Shown here: in pieces, positions 7,727 to 17,662 of the stretch
Position numbering within the stretch: the first letter of the stretch is position 1
Layout of the letters: the number at the start of each line of letters is the position of its first letter
NCBI GenBank assembly: GCA_019752575.1
Contig: JAIELW010000001.1
Location: 248,001-312,000, forward strand
DNA from: Xanthobacteraceae bacterium
Lineage (GTDB): Bacteria; Pseudomonadota; Alphaproteobacteria; Rhizobiales; Xanthobacteraceae
DNA length: 64,000 nucleotides
Direction: 5' to 3'
Position numbers and translations under genes: made by a program
The notes under the pieces: model-generated
Databases searched by the model: none
The model's input: only the letters and a program-made list of their open reading frames with translations
Told to the model about the DNA's origin: nothing

Positions 7727-8119
7727 ATGTACCGCGCTACGACTCGCAAAGTCCAAGTGACTGTGACGCCGGAATATTCGTCCGATCGCTCCGAGCCGAG
7801 CGAAGGCGAATATTTCTGGGCCTACACGATCGAGATTCTGAATCTCGGCGAGGAAGCGGTGCAGCTCATCTCGCGTCATTGGAAAATCACCGACGCGAAT
7901 GGCCGCACCGAAGAAGTGAAGGGCGCCGGCGTCGTCGGCAAGCAGCCGGTGCTGCGCAAAGGCGAGCGCTTCGAATATACGAGCGGCGTGCCGCTGAAAA
8001 CGCCGTCAGGCCTGATGTCCGGCACCTATCAGATGGTGACGGAAGACGGCGACGATTTCGATGCCGAGGTACCGGCCTTTTCGCTCGACAGCCCGTCGGC
8101 GAAGAAGGTGATGCACTAG
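7727..8119 (+). CDS. apaG: ApaG protein (DUF525 / F-box-associated-like beta-sandwich)
   Basis: A 130-residue ApaG of normal length. The conserved parts are visible: YFWAYTIEILNLGEEAVQLISRHWKITDANG, then VKGAGVVGKQPVL, then FEYTSGVPLKTPSGLMSGTYQM. ApaG is a fibronectin-III-like fold protein linked in enterobacteria to Ap4A and cobalt phenotypes; its biochemical role is unsettled. A longer frame reaches back into metZ, but the ATG at 7727 begins exactly where the family begins. It appears to be the second gene of the SAM-II-controlled unit. It converges on hslO, with paired palindromes in the gap. Confidence 0.9.
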   Translation: MYRATTRKVQVTVTPEYSSDRSEPSEGEYFWAYTIEILNLGEEAVQLISRHWKITDANGRTEEVKGAGVVGKQPVLRKGERFEYTSGVPLKTPSGLMSGTYQMVTEDGDDFDAEVPAFSLDSPSAKKVMH

Positions 8120-8129
8120 GACATACGTC

Positions 8130-8217
8130 ATCCCGGAGGCGAGCAAAGCTCGCCATCCGGGATCGTTCGCGATCAACCGATAACGGTCCCGGATATTCGC
8201 TACGCGAATTCCGGGAC
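8130..8217. repeat. Two adjacent hairpins between convergent apaG and hslO
   Basis: The first hairpin spans 8130-8163 (ATCCCGG.GGCGAGC against GCTCGCC..CCGGGAT). The second spans 8186-8217 (GTCCCGG..TTCGC against GCGAA.TCCGGGAC). The outer arms are related to the palindrome at 45512-45624. A dispersed repeat that may also terminate transcription from both sides. Confidence 0.6.
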
Positions 8218-8225
8218 GACACGAA

Positions 8226-9206
8226 CTACTTCTCCTCAGTCTCAACCTCACCCGGCTCGAACGGATACACCCGCCCGCAGAATTCGCAGGTGACGACAAT
8301 TTTGCCGTCTTTCACCATATCGGCGCGATCCTGCGGCGTGAAGCTTTTCAGCATGTCGTAGACGCGGTCGCGCGAGCAGGAGCACTTCGCTTCAACAGGC
8401 AGTGCATCGAACACGCGCACGCCGCGCTCGTTAAAGAGACGCCACAACAGGCGCTCGCTGGATAGCGAAGAGTCGAGCAGTTCGTGATCCTCGACGGTCT
8501 CCACGAGCGACTTCGCCTCGAGCCAGGCGTCGTCTTCTTTTACTTCGTGCTTCGGTGTGCCTTCCGGAGCATTACCCGGATCGATGTCGCTTTGCTGCGC
8601 GCGCGCGGCCTCCGGCGGCAGGAACTGCACGAGCATACCGCCCGCGCGCCAATGCATTTTTTCGCCGGCTAGCATTTCCTCGCCCACTGCGATGCGCACG
8701 CGCGTCGGAATCTGCTCCGAATTCTGGAAATACGTATGCGCGGCTTCTTCGAGCGAGGCCCCGTTCAGCGCGACGATGCCCTGATAACGCTGCGCATCGT
8801 TTCCGGTTTCTACCGTCATCGCGAGATGGCCGTTGCCGAGCAATTGGCCCGTGGTCGCCTTGCTGGCGTCGGCAAGACGCGCGCGATTGAAGCGCGCATA
8901 GGCACGGACTTTCTCGGGAGCGACGATATCGACCACGATAAAGTCGATCGGGCCGTCGGTCTGCGTCTGCAAGATCAGGCGGCCCGCGTCTTTCAGCGTG
9001 GAGCCCAAGAGCACGGCAAGCGTGACCGCCTCGGAAAGCGCGCGGCATACCTGCGGCGGGTAGTTGTGGTTTTCGATCGCACTGTCGAGCGCGGAGCCGA
9101 GGCGGACGACGCGGCCGCGCAGATCCAAGGGCTCGACCGCGAATGGCAGCACCTTGTCGTCGTCGGGCTGCTGGTTCGGCAGGCGGGCGGGCTCCGCCGC
9201 GCTCAT
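8226..9206 (-). CDS. hslO: Hsp33 redox-regulated chaperone
   Basis: A 326-residue cytoplasmic holdase that is switched on by oxidation. The N-terminal fold shows [14 protein letters not shown] and [24 protein letters not shown]. The C-terminal redox switch has the four zinc cysteines as CSC...(about 30 residues)...CEFC. An upstream start at 9230 is open, but the ATG at 9206 overlaps the argF stop (ATGA), which settles it and implies translational coupling. It is the third gene of argD-argF-hslO, an arrangement common in Hyphomicrobiales. The C-terminal tail after the last cysteine pair is acidic ([10 protein letters not shown]). Confidence 0.92.
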   Translation of the reverse strand: MSAAEPARLPNQQPDDDKVLPFAVEPLDLRGRVVRLGSALDSAIENHNYPPQVCRALSEAVTLAVLLGSTLKDAGRLILQTQTDGPIDFIVVDIVAPEKVRAYARFNRARLADASKATTGQLLGNGHLAMTVETGNDAQRYQGIVALNGASLEEAAHTYFQNSEQIPTRVRIAVGEEMLAGEKMHWRAGGMLVQFLPPEAARAQQSDIDPGNAPEGTPKHEVKEDDAWLEAKSLVETVEDHELLDSSLSSERLLWRLFNERGVRVFDALPVEAKCSCSRDRVYDMLKSFTPQDRADMVKDGKIVVTCEFCGRVYPFEPGEVETEEK

Positions 9207-10129
9207 GCTGTGGGCGCTCCCATGCACCACGCAAGGATACCCTTTTGCGCATGCAGCCGGTTTTCCGCTTCGTCGAACACGACCGACTGCGGGCTGTCGA
9301 TCACTTCGTCCGTGACCTCCTCGCCGCGATGCGCGGGCAAGCAGTGCATGAAGATCGCATCGGACTTCGCGTTTTTCATCAACGTGCGGTTAACCTGATA
9401 GGGCTTCAAAATGTTGTGGCGGCGCCTGGCTTCCTTGTCGCCCATCGATACCCAGGTGTCGGTCACGATGCAGTCGGCACCCTCCACCGCCTCTTCCGGG
9501 TCGCGCATGAAACGGATCGCAGCGCCGGATTCTTTCGCCCACTTCACGACAGGTGGTTTCGCAGCGAAATCGCGCGGGCTTGCGACATTCAGTTCGAACT
9601 CAAAGCGCGCGGCGGCATGTACCCACGAGGTAAGCACGTTGTTGGCATCGCCCGTCCAGGCAACCTTGCGGCCCTTGATCGAGCCCTTGTGCTCCTCGAA
9701 CGTCATGACATCCGCCATGACCTGGCAGGGATGCGAGAACTTGGTGAGACCGTTGATGACGGGCACGGTCGCGTGCGACGCGAGTTCCTGCAGCGATTTG
9801 TGGTTCAGAATACGGATCATAATCGCATCGACATAGCGCGAAAGCACGCGCGCGGTATCAGCGATAGTTTCGCCGCGGCCGAGCTGCATTTCCTTGCCGG
9901 TCAGAACGATCGAATGCCCGCCAAGCTCGTGCATCGCCGCGTCGAAAGAAACGCGGGTGCGCGTCGAGGGCTTCTCGAAAATCAACGCAAGCTTTCGGCC
10001 CGAAAGCGGACGCTTAGCATCGCTATCGCGCTTGGCTTTCAGATTCGAGGCGATTGAGAGAATCTCCCGCAGTTTCTTGCCCGAGAATTCCGAGAGATCG
10101 AGAAAATGATGCATGCCATTCATACTCAT
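9203..10129 (-). CDS. argF: Ornithine carbamoyltransferase
   Basis: Makes citrulline from ornithine and carbamoyl phosphate in arginine synthesis. The protein has 308 residues. The carbamoyl-phosphate motif STRTR follows FEKPS near residue 45, with the second site [10 protein letters not shown] near 265, HP.Q (HPCQVMAD) and the ornithine loop VSMGD all present. The ATG at 10129 overlaps the argD stop (TGATG); an ATG two codons further in is also possible. It is the middle gene of the argD-argF-hslO operon. All catalytic residues look intact. Confidence 0.94.
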   Translation of the reverse strand: MSMNGMHHFLDLSEFSGKKLREILSIASNLKAKRDSDAKRPLSGRKLALIFEKPSTRTRVSFDAAMHELGGHSIVLTGKEMQLGRGETIADTARVLSRYVDAIMIRILNHKSLQELASHATVPVINGLTKFSHPCQVMADVMTFEEHKGSIKGRKVAWTGDANNVLTSWVHAAARFEFELNVASPRDFAAKPPVVKWAKESGAAIRFMRDPEEAVEGADCIVTDTWVSMGDKEARRRHNILKPYQVNRTLMKNAKSDAIFMHCLPAHRGEEVTDEVIDSPQSVVFDEAENRLHAQKGILAWCMGAPTA

Positions 10130-11322
10130 CACGCGGCTCCCTTGGTCGTCACCGCTTCGAGTTTCCGGCACGCCGCCGACAGTTTCGCGATCGCTTCGTT
10201 GATTTCCTTCTCGGTGACGATCAGCGGCGGCAAAAGACGCACGACATTCTCGCCGGCAGCCACCGTCAGCAGGCCTTCGGCGATTCCCGCATTCACGAAA
10301 TCGCCGTTCGGAACGACCGTTTTCAGACCGAGCAGCAGACCTTCGCCGCGCACTTCGGCGATGATCGCCTTGTGCGTGTCTTTCAGTTCTGCAAGCCGCT
10401 GCCTCGCAAACAAGCTCATCTGCTGCACGTGCTCGAGAAATCCCGGCGCGAGTACCTGATCGAGCACCGCATTCGCCACTGCCATTCCGAGCGGATTGCC
10501 GCCGAAGGTCGAGCCGTGCGTACCCGGCGTCATGCCTTTACCGGCTTCCGCCGTGGCAAGGCAAATGCCGAGCGGGAACCCGCCACCGATGCCTTTGGCG
10601 ACCGCCATGATGTCCGGCGTCACACCAGACCATTCGTAAGCGAAGAATTTTCCGGTGCGTCCGACGCCGGTCTGCACTTCGTCGAAAATCAGCAGCAGGC
10701 CGTGCTGGTCGCACAGTTCCCGTAGCGCTCTCAGGAACCCCGGCGGCGGAACGCGAATGCCGCCCTCGCCCTGGATCGGTTCGATGATGATCGCGGCGGT
10801 CTCTTTGGTGATCGTCTTCTTGACCGCTTCGAGATCGCCGAACTTCAACTGCACGAAGCCGGGCATACGCGGGCCGAAGCCTTCGAGATATTTCTCGTTG
10901 CCGGTCGCAGCGATGGTAGCCAACGTCCGGCCATGGAACGCGCCGTCGAAGGTGATGATCTGGTTCCGCTCGGGCTTGCCGGACACGGATTGATACTTCC
11001 GCGCCATCTTGATCGAGCATTCCATCGCCTCCGCGCCGGAGTTCTGGAAAAAGGCGGTGTCGGCGAAAGTATGTTCGATCAGGCGCGCAGCTAACCGCTC
11101 GCCCTCCGGAATCTTGTAGAGGTTCGAGACGTGCCAGAGCTTCTGCGCCTGCTCGGTAATCGCTTTCACGAGCGCGGGATGGGCGTGGCCGAGCGCGTTC
11201 ACGGCGACGCCGGAACCGAAATCGAGGTACTTTTTGCCGTCGGTTGAGGTCAGCCAAGCGCCTTCGCCGCGCTCGAAACTAACGTCGGCGCGCGAATAGG
11301 TCGGCAGTACGGGCGCGATCAT
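10129..11322 (-). CDS. argD: Acetylornithine aminotransferase
   Basis: A 397-residue class-III PLP aminotransferase of arginine synthesis (and possibly the succinyl-DAP aminotransferase step of lysine synthesis). Landmarks: [74 protein letters not shown] with the PLP aspartate, and the lysine in [14 protein letters not shown]. The start ATG at 11322 has GAGGAGG about eight bases upstream; the longer frame from 11361 lacks such a site. It is the first gene of the argD-argF-hslO unit, so its promoter should lie in the region upstream of 11322, divergent from gcrA. Confidence 0.93.
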   Translation of the reverse strand: MIAPVLPTYSRADVSFERGEGAWLTSTDGKKYLDFGSGVAVNALGHAHPALVKAITEQAQKLWHVSNLYKIPEGERLAARLIEHTFADTAFFQNSGAEAMECSIKMARKYQSVSGKPERNQIITFDGAFHGRTLATIAATGNEKYLEGFGPRMPGFVQLKFGDLEAVKKTITKETAAIIIEPIQGEGGIRVPPPGFLRALRELCDQHGLLLIFDEVQTGVGRTGKFFAYEWSGVTPDIMAVAKGIGGGFPLGICLATAEAGKGMTPGTHGSTFGGNPLGMAVANAVLDQVLAPGFLEHVQQMSLFARQRLAELKDTHKAIIAEVRGEGLLLGLKTVVPNGDFVNAGIAEGLLTVAAGENVVRLLPPLIVTEKEINEAIAKLSAACRKLEAVTTKGAA

Positions 11323-11688
11323 GGCATGCGCCTCCTCGATTTCCCTCGTTTCGAGCCCCAAAACGAAATCTGCCGCCCATTACGAGCGGCGCGACGAACC
11401 ATCTTGGGACTGGTTGCCCTTATGTACAACGCGGCCGGACCCCATTCAACCAGCGTCCCCCGACTCGAAAACGTCACAACTGTGGGGAAAAACGCATTGA
11501 AGGCAGCGGACTCTTGAAGCACCGAGTCTGCCTATTGTAGCGTTTTAACCGTCGAATACGACATATCGTGCGGCGGACGACCCTAGGCGAAGCGTGGAAG
11601 GCCGAATCCGGGAGACGGGGAAAACCCCGATTCCGGGGAGCGCGGAAGGATTCTGCCGCGCGGCGCCGAAGGCAAATGGGGAATAAGC
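11323..11688. promoter_or_regulatory. argD-gcrA divergent intergenic region with a cluster of GANTC sites
   Basis: About 365 bases between the divergent argD and gcrA starts. GANTC, the CcrM methylation site, occurs at 11463, 11510, 11524, 11604, 11629 and 11649. Six sites in 190 bases is a dense cluster for GC-rich DNA. GcrA acts with methylated GANTC at promoters in Caulobacter, so feedback control is plausible. No clear sigma-70 pair was found. Confidence 0.5.
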
Positions 11689-12186
11689 ATGAGCTGGACC
11701 GACGAACGAGTTGAACTGCTCCGCAAGCTCTGGGCCGACGGTTTGTCGGCGAGTCAAATTGCCGCGGAACTCGGCGGCATCACCCGCAACGCCGTGATCG
11801 GGAAGGTGCACCGCCTGCAGCTTTCGGGCCGCGCGAAACCGTCGTCTTCGGTGCCGCGCATCCGCAAGCCGCGGGTCTCCAACGGCGTCATGCGTCCGCG
11901 CATGCGCTACTCGGGCAATAACGCGCTGGCACCCGACTACGCGCGCGAAGCGGAGCCGGATCTCGATCCGCTCGCCAATGTGGTTCCGATCGGCCCGCGG
12001 GTTTCAATTACGGAACTCAACGAAAACACCTGCCGCTGGCCGGTGGGCGATCCGGGCGCGGAGGATTTCGGCTATTGCGGCGCCAAGCCGAAGACCGGCG
12101 TGGTCTATTGTCCATATCACGCGCGCGTCGCCTATCAGCCGCTCGCCGACCGGCGGCGCGAACGTCGCGCCGCGCAATCGCGCTGA
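11689..12186 (+). CDS. gcrA: Cell cycle regulator GcrA
   Basis: A 165-residue GcrA. The N-terminal domain begins MSWTDERVELLRKLWADGLSASQIAAELGG, the typical helix-turn-helix of the family, followed by TRNAVIGKVHRLQLSGR. The C-terminal sigma-70-contact domain shows ENTCRWPVGDPG..DFGYCGAKPK..VYCPYHARVAYQP. GcrA binds the housekeeping sigma factor and stimulates promoters carrying methylated GANTC. A ribosome site GGGG precedes the ATG. The gene is monocistronic: a palindrome and the convergent phoB follow. Confidence 0.94.
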   Translation: MSWTDERVELLRKLWADGLSASQIAAELGGITRNAVIGKVHRLQLSGRAKPSSSVPRIRKPRVSNGVMRPRMRYSGNNALAPDYAREAEPDLDPLANVVPIGPRVSITELNENTCRWPVGDPGAEDFGYCGAKPKTGVVYCPYHARVAYQPLADRRRERRAAQSR

Positions 12187-12192
12187 ACCGAG

Positions 12193-12215
12193 ATGGCCGG
12201 GACAAGCCCGGCCAT
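12193..12215. repeat. Intergenic palindrome ATGGCCGGG-N5-CCCGGCCAT
   Basis: Second copy of the palindrome at 5102-5124, here with loop ACAAG. It lies between the convergent ends of gcrA and phoB. Confidence 0.65.
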
Positions 12216-12239
12216 GACCCGTTGAGAACCAAGCCGAGT

Positions 12240-12944
12240 TTAAGCTGCGTTCTCGGAAAAGCGTTCGTTGAAGGAATAACCCGAACCGCGCACGGTGCGG
12301 ATCGGGTCCGGCTTCTTGCCGCGCGTCAGCGTCTTCCTGAGACGGCCGATATGGACGTCCACCGTGCGCTCGTCGATATAGACGTCCCTGCCCCACACCG
12401 CGTTGAGTAACTGCTCGCGCGTGAACACGCGGCCGGGCGAGGTCATCAGGAACTCGAGCAGGCGAAACTCGGTCGGCCCGAGATGCACTTCGCGCGGCCC
12501 GCGATGCACGCGCTTTTTCTCGCGATCGAGTTCGATGTCGCCTGACTTGAGTTGTTGCGAGACCTGTTCGGGGCTCGCGCGGCGCAAGAGCGCGCGCACG
12601 CGCGCGACGAATTCCGGCACCGAGAAGGGCTTGACCATATAATCGTCGGCGCCGGTCGAAAGGCCGCGCACCCGCTCGGCTTCCTCGCTGCGCGCGGTCA
12701 ACATCAAAATTGGCAGGCGCTCGGTTTCAGAGCGCGCGCGCAGACGGCGGCACAATTCGATGCCGGAGAGCCCCGGCAGCATCCAGTCGAGCACGACGAT
12801 GTCCGGCAAATTCTCCTTCAGCCGGATCTCGGCCTCGTCGCCGCGATTGACGGCTTCGACGTCGTAACCTTCGCTTTCCAGATTGTAACGAAGCAGCACC
12901 GAGAGCGCTTCTTCGTCTTCGACCACCAGAACTTTCGGCTTCAT
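12240..12944 (-). CDS. phoB: Phosphate regulon response regulator PhoB
   Basis: A 234-residue OmpR-family regulator. The receiver domain starts VLVVEDEEALSVLLRYNLE, with the phosphorylated aspartate in DIVVLDWMLPG and the conserved lysine in DDYMVKPFS. The winged-helix DNA-binding domain runs GPTEFRLLEFLMTSPGRVFTREQLLNAVWG...RTVDVHIGRLRKTL. Under phosphate starvation PhoR phosphorylates it, and it then binds Pho boxes such as the one before pstS. It is the last gene of the phoR-pstSCAB-phoU-phoB array, 21 bases after phoU. All catalytic residues are present. Confidence 0.95.
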   Translation of the reverse strand: MKPKVLVVEDEEALSVLLRYNLESEGYDVEAVNRGDEAEIRLKENLPDIVVLDWMLPGLSGIELCRRLRARSETERLPILMLTARSEEAERVRGLSTGADDYMVKPFSVPEFVARVRALLRRASPEQVSQQLKSGDIELDREKKRVHRGPREVHLGPTEFRLLEFLMTSPGRVFTREQLLNAVWGRDVYIDERTVDVHIGRLRKTLTRGKKPDPIRTVRGSGYSFNERFSENAA

Positions 12945-12965
12945 GCGGGATGGTTCCGGTTATTC

Positions 12966-13682
12966 TCAGCCCTTGGGGTAGGCGACGGTGGTCATGCTCG
13001 AAGCATCCGACTTCGGACGCTCATCGGCAAGCTGCTCGCCGACCACGAGATAGTGGACGGTTTCGGCGATGTTGGTGGCATGGTCACCGATCCGCTCGAC
13101 GTTCTTCGCGGCGAACAGAAGATGCGTGCACATCGTGATCTGACGCGGATCTTCCATCATGTAGGTAAGCAACTCGCGGAACAGCGAAGTATAGAGATCG
13201 TCCACCGCGCCGTCGCGTTTCCAGACCGCCATGGCGCGGGCCGCATCGCGCGCGCCGAAGGCGTCGAGTACCTCTTTGAGCTGCTCGAGCACGATTTCGC
13301 TCATGTGCTCGACGCCGCGCAAGAGTGCCGGCGCCTGGTATTCGCCCTTGAGCGCAAGGACCCGCTTCGCCGTATTCTTGGCGAGATCGCCGACGCGTTC
13401 GAGATCGTTGCAGATGCGGATTGCGGAAACAACTTCGCGAAGATCGACTGCGAGCGGCTGCCGCTTGGCGATCAACGTGATCGCGTCGTCCTCGATCTCG
13501 CGCTGGAGCTGGTCGAGCCGGGTGTCACCGGCGATGACGCGCTGGGCGAGAATGGTGTCGCGCTTGATGAGCGCATCGATGGAATCGACCACCGACTTCT
13601 CGGCGAGACCGCCCATTTCGGCGACCTTGCGGTTGATTTCGCGGAGTTCGTTTTCGAATGCGGTAACGATATGGCTTGCCAT
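12966..13682 (-). CDS. phoU: Phosphate transport system regulator PhoU
   Basis: A 238-residue PhoU with its two three-helix repeats. The first shows FENELREINRKVAEMGGLAEKS and ITLIAKRQPLAVDLREVVSAIRICNDLERVGDLAKNTA. The second ends with YMMEDPRQITMCTHLLFAAKNVERIGDHATNIAE. The two D/E-R-.GD..(K/T)N segments are the metal and PhoR/PstB contact motifs. PhoU represses PhoR signalling when phosphate is ample. It lies between pstB and phoB in a tight same-strand array. Confidence 0.95.
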   Translation of the reverse strand: MASHIVTAFENELREINRKVAEMGGLAEKSVVDSIDALIKRDTILAQRVIAGDTRLDQLQREIEDDAITLIAKRQPLAVDLREVVSAIRICNDLERVGDLAKNTAKRVLALKGEYQAPALLRGVEHMSEIVLEQLKEVLDAFGARDAARAMAVWKRDGAVDDLYTSLFRELLTYMMEDPRQITMCTHLLFAAKNVERIGDHATNIAETVHYLVVGEQLADERPKSDASSMTTVAYPKG

Positions 13683-13699
13683 GATGATCCTCGCCGGCC

Positions 13700-14521
13700 T
13701 TAGCCGAAGCGTCCGGTGATATAGTCTTGCGTTCGTGAGTCATTCGGATTGGTAAAGATCGTGTCTGTCGTGCCTTCCTCGACCAAAACGCCCAGATGAA
13801 AGAACGCGGTGCGCTGCGACACTCGGGCAGCCTGCTGCATCGAATGCGTAACGATGACGATGGTGAAATTCTCGCGCAGTTCGTCGATTAGTTCCTCGAT
13901 GCGGGCGGTCGCGATCGGATCGAGCGCCGAGCAAGGTTCGTCCATCAAAATAATCTCCGGCGAAACCGCGATCGCGCGCGCGATGCACAGCCGCTGCTGC
14001 TGGCCGCCTGAAAGCCCGGTGCCGGAATCAGAGAGGCGATCTTTGACCTCATCCCACAGACCGGCCTTCTTAAGGCTCGCCTCTACGATCTCGTTGAGAT
14101 CCGATTTTGAAGCAGCGAGACCGTGGATTTTCGGACCGTAAGCGATATTTTCGTAAATGGATTTAGGAAACGGATTTGGTTTCTGAAAAACCATTCCGAC
14201 ACGCGCGCGCAATTGCACGACATCCAGAGCCTTGTCGTAGATGTCCTGATTGTCGATTTCGACTTTCCCGGTAACTTTTGCGATCGGAATCGTGTCATTC
14301 ATCCGATTTAAGCAGCGTAGAAAAGTGGACTTTCCGCAACCGGAGGGGCCGATAAAGGCCATCACGGCCTTTTCCGGAATGTTGACCGTGACATCCTTCA
14401 GTGCATGCTTGTCACCGTAAAAAACGTTCACGTTGTTCGCGGATACTTTGTTTTTGCCGAACTTGAATTCGGGCTTCGCGGCAATCGTCGTTTTTATGCT
14501 TACGCTAGACATGGCGGTCAT
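13700..14521 (-). CDS. pstB: Phosphate ABC transporter ATP-binding protein PstB
   Basis: The ATPase of the high-affinity phosphate importer, 273 residues from the ATG at 14521. Walker A is GPSGCGKST, the Q loop lies in [19 protein letters not shown], the signature is LSGGQQQR, Walker B is [12 protein letters not shown], and the switch histidine is in VTHSMQQA. An open frame extends to 14566, but GAGG six bases before 14521 fits best; a further ATG three codons in is possible. The gap to pstA is 38 bases. The N-terminal extension before [11 protein letters not shown] is a little longer than in E. coli. Confidence 0.94.
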   Translation of the reverse strand: MTAMSSVSIKTTIAAKPEFKFGKNKVSANNVNVFYGDKHALKDVTVNIPEKAVMAFIGPSGCGKSTFLRCLNRMNDTIPIAKVTGKVEIDNQDIYDKALDVVQLRARVGMVFQKPNPFPKSIYENIAYGPKIHGLAASKSDLNEIVEASLKKAGLWDEVKDRLSDSGTGLSGGQQQRLCIARAIAVSPEIILMDEPCSALDPIATARIEELIDELRENFTIVIVTHSMQQAARVSQRTAFFHLGVLVEEGTTDTIFTNPNDSRTQDYITGRFG

Positions 14522-14559
14522 TTTAGCCTCGTTTCCTGTAACGGGTGATCGCGGACGAG

Positions 14560-15516
14560 TTACCACTGCAACTTCTTACGCAACTTGTAGCGCGCGTATA
14601 TTGCAATCGCATTTAGGCCCAAGGTAATGGCGAGCAGAACGATGCCTGCCGCGGCCGCGTTAGCGTGAAAATCGCTGCCTGGCCGTGAAATCCAGTTGAA
14701 TGCCTGGATTGGAAGAACGGTGAAGCCGTCGAACAACCAACTGAACGACACGAACGGAAACTCACTTGAGATCGGGGAGTCAGGCAGGAAGGCAATGAAT
14801 GTAAGTGCGCCAATCGTGATCAGCGGCGCCGTTTCGCCAAGCGCTCGGGATATACCGATAATGACACCCGTCAAAATGCCAGGAAGAGATGCCGGCAATA
14901 CGTGATCGCGCGTAACCTGCCATTTTGTGCAGCCGATTCCATACGCCGCCTCGCGTAAAGCGGCCGGGACGGCGCGTATTGCTTCTCGCGTTGCAACCAC
15001 GATTATCGGAAGGATAAGCAGCGCAAGGGTGAGACCCGCCGTAAAAATGCTCCGGCCGGTACCAAGGCCGTAGACGAAAAGTCCGAGCGCGAGAAGTCCG
15101 AACACGATCGAAGGAACGCCTGCCAAGTTGGTGATATTGATTTCGATGATGCTGGTGAGCCAATTTCGGCGGCCATATTCTTCGAGGTAGATACCCGCGC
15201 CGACTCCCAAGGGCACCCCAATCGATGCTGTGGTTAGGATAACGAGCAATGATCCGACCCAAGCCGATAGAATTCCGGCTTGAGAAGCCCGCCGCGATGG
15301 AAAATTCGTGAAAAAATCCCAGCTGAGACGCGGGAACCCGGCCGCTGCCAAGTCGATCAAAAGAAGAGCGAGCGTAATCAACCCGAACGAGGTCGCCAGC
15401 AGTCCGCAAATCTTGAAAATAGTTTCCCTTCTGCGTCTAACAGCGATATTTGCGACAGTTTTCGAACTATCTTTGGCTTGAGCGCCCAGAGAGTCAGCTA
15501 CAACCTCGAAAGCCAT
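14560..15516 (-). CDS. pstA: Phosphate ABC transporter permease PstA
   Basis: A 318-residue inner-membrane permease with about six helices. The conserved parts are [34 protein letters not shown], the ATPase-contact EAA loop [24 protein letters not shown], and [12 protein letters not shown]. The ATG at 15516 overlaps the pstC stop (TAATG), so translation is coupled. pstA and pstC form the transmembrane channel. Base composition is somewhat more AT-rich than phoB or pstS on either side. Confidence 0.94.
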   Translation of the reverse strand: MAFEVVADSLGAQAKDSSKTVANIAVRRRRETIFKICGLLATSFGLITLALLLIDLAAAGFPRLSWDFFTNFPSRRASQAGILSAWVGSLLVILTTASIGVPLGVGAGIYLEEYGRRNWLTSIIEINITNLAGVPSIVFGLLALGLFVYGLGTGRSIFTAGLTLALLILPIIVVATREAIRAVPAALREAAYGIGCTKWQVTRDHVLPASLPGILTGVIIGISRALGETAPLITIGALTFIAFLPDSPISSEFPFVSFSWLFDGFTVLPIQAFNWISRPGSDFHANAAAAGIVLLAITLGLNAIAIYARYKLRKKLQW

Positions 15517-16427
15517 TAGTATTCCTCCCGGAATCTCACCCTTAGCCAGAAGCCGAAGATGTTGAACACCAGCGTGATAAGTAACAACGTTAAGCCGGCA
15601 GCAAAGATCGTTTGATACGCGATACTTCCATGCGGAAGATCGCCTAAAGCGACTTGCACGATATAGGCCGTGATCGTTGCCGCAGGCTGCGTCGGATCGA
15701 GGGTCAAATTCGGTTGTTGACCCGCCGCAATTGCGACGACCATCGTTTCGCCTACCGCTCTGGAAATACCCAAGACGAAAGCCGCGGCGACGCCCGAAAT
15801 GGCAGCCGGAAGCACTACCTTGATCGCCGTTTCGAATTTTGTCGCGCCCATCGCAAGCGACCCGTCGCGCAAGGCTTGAGGCACCGCGCGCAATGCGTCC
15901 TCGCTGAGAGACGCTATATAAGGGATGATCATGACACCCATGACGATGCCCGCGCTTAAAATGTTAAAGCCCGGCAAATTTGGAAGGATCGTCGCTTGCA
16001 GCAATGGTGTGACGAATAGCAGCGCGAAGAAACCGAACACCACGGTGGGGACGCCGCTAAGCAATTCCAAAACGGGTTTCACCGTCTCTCTGATGCGCGG
16101 GCTCGCGAACTCGCTGAGATAAATAGCAGCGGTAAGGCCCAACGGACCTGCAACGCAAAGCGCCACCATAGTGCTAAGGAACGTCCCGGACAGGAGCGGC
16201 AGAATTCCATAACGCGGATTGTCGAAAAGCGGCGTCCACATTGTATCGGTGAGAAACGTGGCAACCGGAACGTGAGTAAAAAAGCCCCACGATTCCACCA
16301 AAAGTACCGCCACGATGCCGATCGTCACAAGGACGGAGGAAGCCGCGCAAAGAAACAAGAGTGTCTCTATCATGCGCTCCCTGATGCGGCGTGAGCGCAT
16401 TTGAGCTGGTGAGATTCTTGAAACCAT
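15516..16427 (-). CDS. pstC: Phosphate ABC transporter permease PstC
   Basis: A 303-residue permease partner of PstA, starting at the ATG at 16427, which has AGGAGG eight bases upstream; a longer frame from 16499 has no such site and would overlap the hairpin after pstS. Landmarks: PLGLTAAIYLSEFASPRIRETVKPVLELLSGVPTVVFG and the EAA loop ALRDGSLAMGATKFETAIKVVLPAAISG, followed by ISRAVGETMVVAIAAG. About six transmembrane helices. The gap from pstS contains a strong hairpin (16446-16470). Confidence 0.94.
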   Translation of the reverse strand: MVSRISPAQMRSRRIRERMIETLLFLCAASSVLVTIGIVAVLLVESWGFFTHVPVATFLTDTMWTPLFDNPRYGILPLLSGTFLSTMVALCVAGPLGLTAAIYLSEFASPRIRETVKPVLELLSGVPTVVFGFFALLFVTPLLQATILPNLPGFNILSAGIVMGVMIIPYIASLSEDALRAVPQALRDGSLAMGATKFETAIKVVLPAAISGVAAAFVLGISRAVGETMVVAIAAGQQPNLTLDPTQPAATITAYIVQVALGDLPHGSIAYQTIFAAGLTLLLITLVFNIFGFWLRVRFREEY

Positions 16428-16445
16428 GGACCCCTCCTGAAGAAT

Positions 16446-16470
16446 GCGGGAGAGCTGTTCGCTCTCCCGC
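16446..16470 (-). terminator. Hairpin between pstS and pstC (attenuator or mRNA stabiliser)
   Basis: GCGGGAGAGC and GCTCTCCCGC form a perfect 10-base stem with a 5-base loop, 13 bases after the pstS stop. There is no T run on the transcribed side. It therefore more likely sets the excess of pstS message over pstCAB by partial stop or 3'-end protection, as is known for binding-protein genes. Confidence 0.6.
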
Positions 16471-16482
16471 CCGATTTCCGCG

Positions 16483-17487
16483 TTACGACTTGGCGTCACG
16501 CTTCATGAGTTCTTCGATGGAGATGCCGACTTCAGGCACTCCGCCGAAAACGCTGCCGACACGGCGATCCTTGAAGTGCTTCAGAGCACCGGCATAAGCG
16601 GCGGCCGGAAGGGCCAGATACTTCACTTCAGTGACCAACGGAGCACCCTTGGTCATGATGAAGTCGATGTATTCCTGCACTTCCTTCTTATCCGCCGACT
16701 TCTTGCTGACGTAGATGAAGAGCGGCCGGCCAAGCGGATTGTACAGACCCTTTTGCACAGCTTCGGTGCTCGGGAATACGCAGCCCTTACCGCCGTCGAT
16801 CGCGAGCGCCTTCATCTGCTTCGCGTGAGGAGCGTAATAGGCGTAGGGAATGTAGCCGAGCGAGTTCGCATCGTTTTCGATGCCCTGAACGAGGACGTTG
16901 TCGTCTTCGCTCGCGGTAAAGTCGGCACGGGTGGCCTTCGCCTTTCCGTTCACAGCTTCGGTGAAATAATCGAACGTACCGGAGTCGGCGCCTGCGCCGA
17001 ACAGCGACATCTTGGTATTCGGCCATTTCGGATCGACATCCGACCAGTTGACGACTTTGCCTTGCGCGCCCGGCTCCCAGATTTTCTTGAGAACCTGAAC
17101 GCTGATGCAGTCGCCGATAAATTTGTTTTTCGGGCTGACGGCGACGGTGAGTGCGTCAAACGCCACGGGAAGTTCGATGAACTCGACGCCGTTCTTTTTG
17201 CAGTCTTCGATTTCCGCCTTGAGGATCGGACGCGAACCGTTCGAAATATCGGTCTCGCCGCGGCAGAATTTCTTGAAGCCGCCACCGGTTCCCGAAATGC
17301 CCACGGTCACGCGGACCTGGCCCTTATTCAGCTTCTGGAATTCTTCGGCGAACGCCTCCGCAACCGGAAACACAGTGCTGGAGCCGTCGATGGTGATGGT
17401 TTTCGTTTGCGCCGAGACGGTCGTAACCGCCAGTGGCAACGCGAGCGCAAATGCGCCGACATAAGCAGCGAATTTCGAATGTTTCAC
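16483..17487 (-). CDS. pstS: Phosphate ABC transporter substrate-binding protein PstS
   Basis: A 334-residue periplasmic phosphate binder. A Sec signal peptide ends at about residue 26 (VTTVSAQ). Phosphate-contact loops are visible: [34 protein letters not shown], and [14 protein letters not shown]. The sequence resembles the long PstS/SphX type. A Pho box lies about 112-129 bases before the start. It is the first transport gene of the array and likely its most abundant product, given the hairpin that follows. The ribosome site is GGAG with a few bases spacing. Confidence 0.94.
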   Translation of the reverse strand: MKHSKFAAYVGAFALALPLAVTTVSAQTKTITIDGSSTVFPVAEAFAEEFQKLNKGQVRVTVGISGTGGGFKKFCRGETDISNGSRPILKAEIEDCKKNGVEFIELPVAFDALTVAVSPKNKFIGDCISVQVLKKIWEPGAQGKVVNWSDVDPKWPNTKMSLFGAGADSGTFDYFTEAVNGKAKATRADFTASEDDNVLVQGIENDANSLGYIPYAYYAPHAKQMKALAIDGGKGCVFPSTEAVQKGLYNPLGRPLFIYVSKKSADKKEVQEYIDFIMTKGAPLVTEVKYLALPAAAYAGALKHFKDRRVGSVFGGVPEVGISIEELMKRDAKS

Positions 17488-17598
17488 GGAGATTTACTCC
17501 TTCCTGTGAAAACCTGTCCGGACGGCAGCCCCGCTGCCTTTCCCAAAACCGGACGCCGGACTCCTATGGACCGGCCGTCTCGCTTCTATGACGCCGCC

Positions 17599-17616
17599 GT
17601 GACAGGCGCATGACAG
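17599..17616 (-). promoter_or_regulatory. Pho box upstream of pstS
   Basis: On the minus strand, CTGTCAT and CTGTCAC occur as direct repeats exactly 11 bases apart (17616-17610 and 17605-17599), the PhoB-binding pattern. A weaker third half-site GGCGTCAT follows. It lies between the end of phoR and pstS, so pstS can be started from its own PhoB-dependent promoter. Confidence 0.85.
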
Positions 17617-17662
17617 CGCAGACACTTAGAATCGTTGAAGAAAGCGCTGTCGCTGTGCTTGA

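Noticed and set aside
6574-7749. A 391-residue open frame antisense to metZ
   Set aside because: Mirror frame of a well-supported PLP enzyme.
12552-13703. A 383-residue frame antisense to phoB and phoU
   Set aside because: Covers two convincing genes on the other strand and has no start context.
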